A program made the translations under genes and the position numbers. A stretch of DNA of 64,000 bases from Branchiostoma lanceolatum (Eukaryota; Chordata; Leptocardii; Amphioxiformes; Branchiostomatidae). Below the pieces are notes generated by a model. That model was not told where the DNA came from and ran no database searches. It saw only the letters and a list, made by a program, of their open reading frames with translations. Positions 62,701 to 64,000 of this stretch are shown here, piece after piece; within the stretch, counting starts at the first letter, position 1, and the number at the start of each line of letters is the position of its first letter. The stretch is from the NCBI RefSeq assembly GCF_035083965.1, contig NC_089726.1:8003501-8067500 (forward strand), written 5' to 3'.

Positions 62701-63833
62701 TGACTGTGGACCCTACAGAGTACGCCTACATGAAGGCCTTGGTTCTCTTCAGCACAGGTGGGTCATGAACCTACAGAGTGGTACAGACAATACAAACCTC
62801 TGCATCCTGTTTGCCAAAGTTTGTATAGATTTGTACCTATGCAAAGGAAGAAAATTCCAGGCAGGTTATCATTGTGCTCTTCAAATAGCTGGATTTTTTC
62901 TCAAGTGTTACATAGCGGCAAGAAATTCTGAATCAACTCAGCTATATTAAGTTTAAACTATGGTTTGTTTATTTTTCATCAGAAGGCATTCAAACAAGGA
63001 CACATAGGAATGAGCATTGATAAAAAACTTTGTATTGTTAATTGGCTGTTATCTGCAGTATTTCTGTTAGTACGTCTGAGGTAACTTTTGCAGGAAAAAT
63101 TTAGAAAGAATAGAAGTACCACTGCTGTTTCAATGTCTTCCTAAATACCAGCTCTGTCTTATGTTTTCCCAGACCACCCAGGCCTGCTGAACCCTCGCCA
63201 GATCGAGAAGTTCCAGGAGAAGGCCCATGAAGAGTTGAAGGAGTACGAAGCTCAAGCACACCCTGACGACACAGACAGGTACTGCACCTTATAACTTGCA
63301 CCATTTGCCTATGCAGCCTATACAATATACCTTTGGGAGGCTCTGCTAAACTCTGCTGAGGTTTCCACTTTTGTAGGTATGGCTTCTAACCAGCTGTCAG
63401 CCAATCAGAGAATCGGCTTTACCTAAAGAAAAAAAATTAAGCAATGCTCTTATTGGCTGACAGCTGTTTTTTAGAAGCCACTCCCACAAGAGTGGAAACT
63501 TCAGCACTGTTTAGAAGAGCCTCTTCAAGGTATATTGTATAGGCCACAACTACTTAAACATCCTTCAAACCTTCCCAACCTGTAGTGGTTAATGTCTTTC
63601 ACAATGATCTTGCCCACTTTGACATCAAATGACTGACGAATATTGTTTTTTTTTTCAGGTTTGCGAAGCTTCTCCTGCGGCTACCTGCCCTGCGTCTGCT
63701 GTCTCCGTCCATCATGGAGGAGCTGTTCTTTGCAGGACTGATCGGCAACGTGCAGATCGACAGCATCATTCCGTACATCCTTCGTATGGAGACCGCCGAC
63801 TACAACAGCCAGATCGGGGGGACCTCGCAATAG
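56754..63833 (+). CDS. NR2C2: orphan nuclear receptor NR2C (TR2/TR4)
   Basis: Ten coding exons give 642 aa: 56754-56996, 57506-57731, 58257-58436, 59746-59936, 60615-60903, 61417-61657, 61819-61958, 62620-62757, 63173-63278, 63659-63833. The first 145 residues are rich in Thr, Ser, Met and Pro. The DNA-binding domain starts at Cys148 ([20 protein letters not shown]), has the NR2-type P-box CEGCKG and the second finger [19 protein letters not shown]. The extension [20 protein letters not shown] is a TR2/TR4 signature. The ligand-binding domain (about 400-630) ends [17 protein letters not shown]. Vertebrate TR2/TR4 bind AGGTCA direct repeats as dimers and act mainly as repressors, for example of embryonic globin and retinoid targets. 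This single gene is likely pro-orthologous to NR2C1 and NR2C2. Human proteins are about 600 aa; the extra length is in the N-terminal and hinge regions. Confidence 0.96.
57960..58149. mobile_element. TACTGTAAA MITE in an NR2C intron
   Basis: TACTGTAAATCACTTTAAGT and TCAC at the left are mirrored by GTGAACCTAAAGTTACAGTG at the right. GTTCACGGT occurs several times inside. It lies between the exons encoding the two halves of the DNA-binding domain. Confidence 0.6.
58499..58884. mobile_element. 385-base CTCCAAGCAGAT-family element, NR2C intron
   Basis: The left end reads AGTCTACAAGCAGATGTAGG and the right end reads GATGCATCTGCTTGGAGATT. The interior contains ACCCATTTTTACACCTGACT and GCCAGCATGGCGCCA and has no open frame. 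It is the largest member of the family in the window. Confidence 0.6.
60858..61060 (+). repeat. tandem duplication of an NR2C exon end and its donor
   Basis: AAGGCCTTCGATAACCTCAC, CAAGGCCCTAAACACATC and TCAAACAGGTATGTTTCT at 60858 recur 108 bases later at 60966 with a few changes, and both copies have a CAG|GTATG donor (60903/60904 and 61011/61012). The matching intron sequence (TTTTGTAGCCTAAAACAGTT) is also doubled. Only the first donor keeps the frame open. Confidence 0.9.
62296..62587 (+). mobile_element. tRNA-derived SINE, near full length, NR2C intron 7
   Basis: It starts GGGATATCCCTGTGACTCAA then CTGGT, has a B box GTTCAAGTC, shares TTTCAGAAGGGACGTAAAAT with 23689-23930 and ends CTTCAAGGGTCTGAACGTA. 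The A box is mutated, so it is probably inactive. Confidence 0.8.
63316..63544. repeat. 229-base foldback in NR2C intron 9
   Basis: GCCTATACAATATACCTTTG at the left is mirrored by AAGGTATATTGTATAGGCC at the right. The match continues inward for about 100 bases through GAGGTTTCCAC / GTGGAAACTTC and CAGCTGTCAGCCAAT / ATTGGCTGACAGCTG, leaving a short loop. It is a foldback-type transposon or a recent inverted duplication. Confidence 0.9.
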
Positions 63834-64000
63834 AGAGGGCCAGCTATCCCAAACCCACACATAAATACAGCACAATACAACATGTTCTATCCTGTTTATT
63901 AGTTCACACTCTGTACATTGTTGTCCACTTGTAGAACAGGACATGTGGCAGTCTAGAAAAGGGTGAGACATTTTGTGGAGAACAATACTGAAGTTCACAG

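Overview
The window is animal nuclear DNA. The genes are intron-rich, with roughly 100-base exons and GT-AG introns, and they encode bilaterian-type proteins. The gene content, the invertebrate single-copy NR2C and the dense short transposons fit a chordate outside the vertebrates. The best guess is amphioxus (Branchiostoma); that is an inference from gene and repeat style, not a database match.

Seven protein-coding genes were rebuilt exon by exon. For every one the splice phases add up to a complete open frame. On the + strand: a KLHL6/24/35-type BTB-Kelch adaptor (887-5340, 6 coding exons, 578 aa); a secreted fibrinogen-domain lectin-like protein (7239-10434, 6 exons, 303 aa); importin-9 IPO9 (11558-25055, 26 exons, 1037 aa); an RPUSD3-type mitochondrial pseudouridine synthase (30416-34686, 9 exons, 437 aa); and the orphan nuclear receptor NR2C, also called TR2/TR4 (56754-63833, 10 coding exons, 642 aa). 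On the - strand: LLPH (29366-28497, 2 exons, 142 aa), the CARD adaptor BCL10 (38936-36788, 4 exons, 180 aa) and the EGF-domain O-GlcNAc transferase EOGT (50721-42495, 16 exons, 525 aa), giving eight genes in all with the fibrinogen gene included. IPO9/LLPH and RPUSD3/BCL10 are convergent pairs. LLPH/RPUSD3 and EOGT/NR2C are divergent pairs, and the latter shares a CpG-rich promoter with two CCAAT boxes near 52040-52271. The genes do not form a pathway; they are housekeeping, signalling and immune-type neighbours.

The space between exons is full of small mobile elements. There are five copies of a tRNA-derived SINE, inverted-repeat elements with a CTCCAAGCAGAT terminus, a TACTGTAAA-ended MITE family, about five copies of a GTGGTCAC-rich element, a 1.1-kb terminal-inverted-repeat element, a 229-base foldback, and fragments of a LINE and possibly of a Penelope-like element.

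The most notable observations are: an AT-AC (U12-type) intron in IPO9; a KLHL stop codon that appears to be supplied by the end of a transposon; an RPUSD3 that keeps the catalytic-site aspartate of the RluA family; and four separate tandem duplications that straddle exon borders in three genes and create decoy splice sites or repeated 3' UTR copies of coding sequence.
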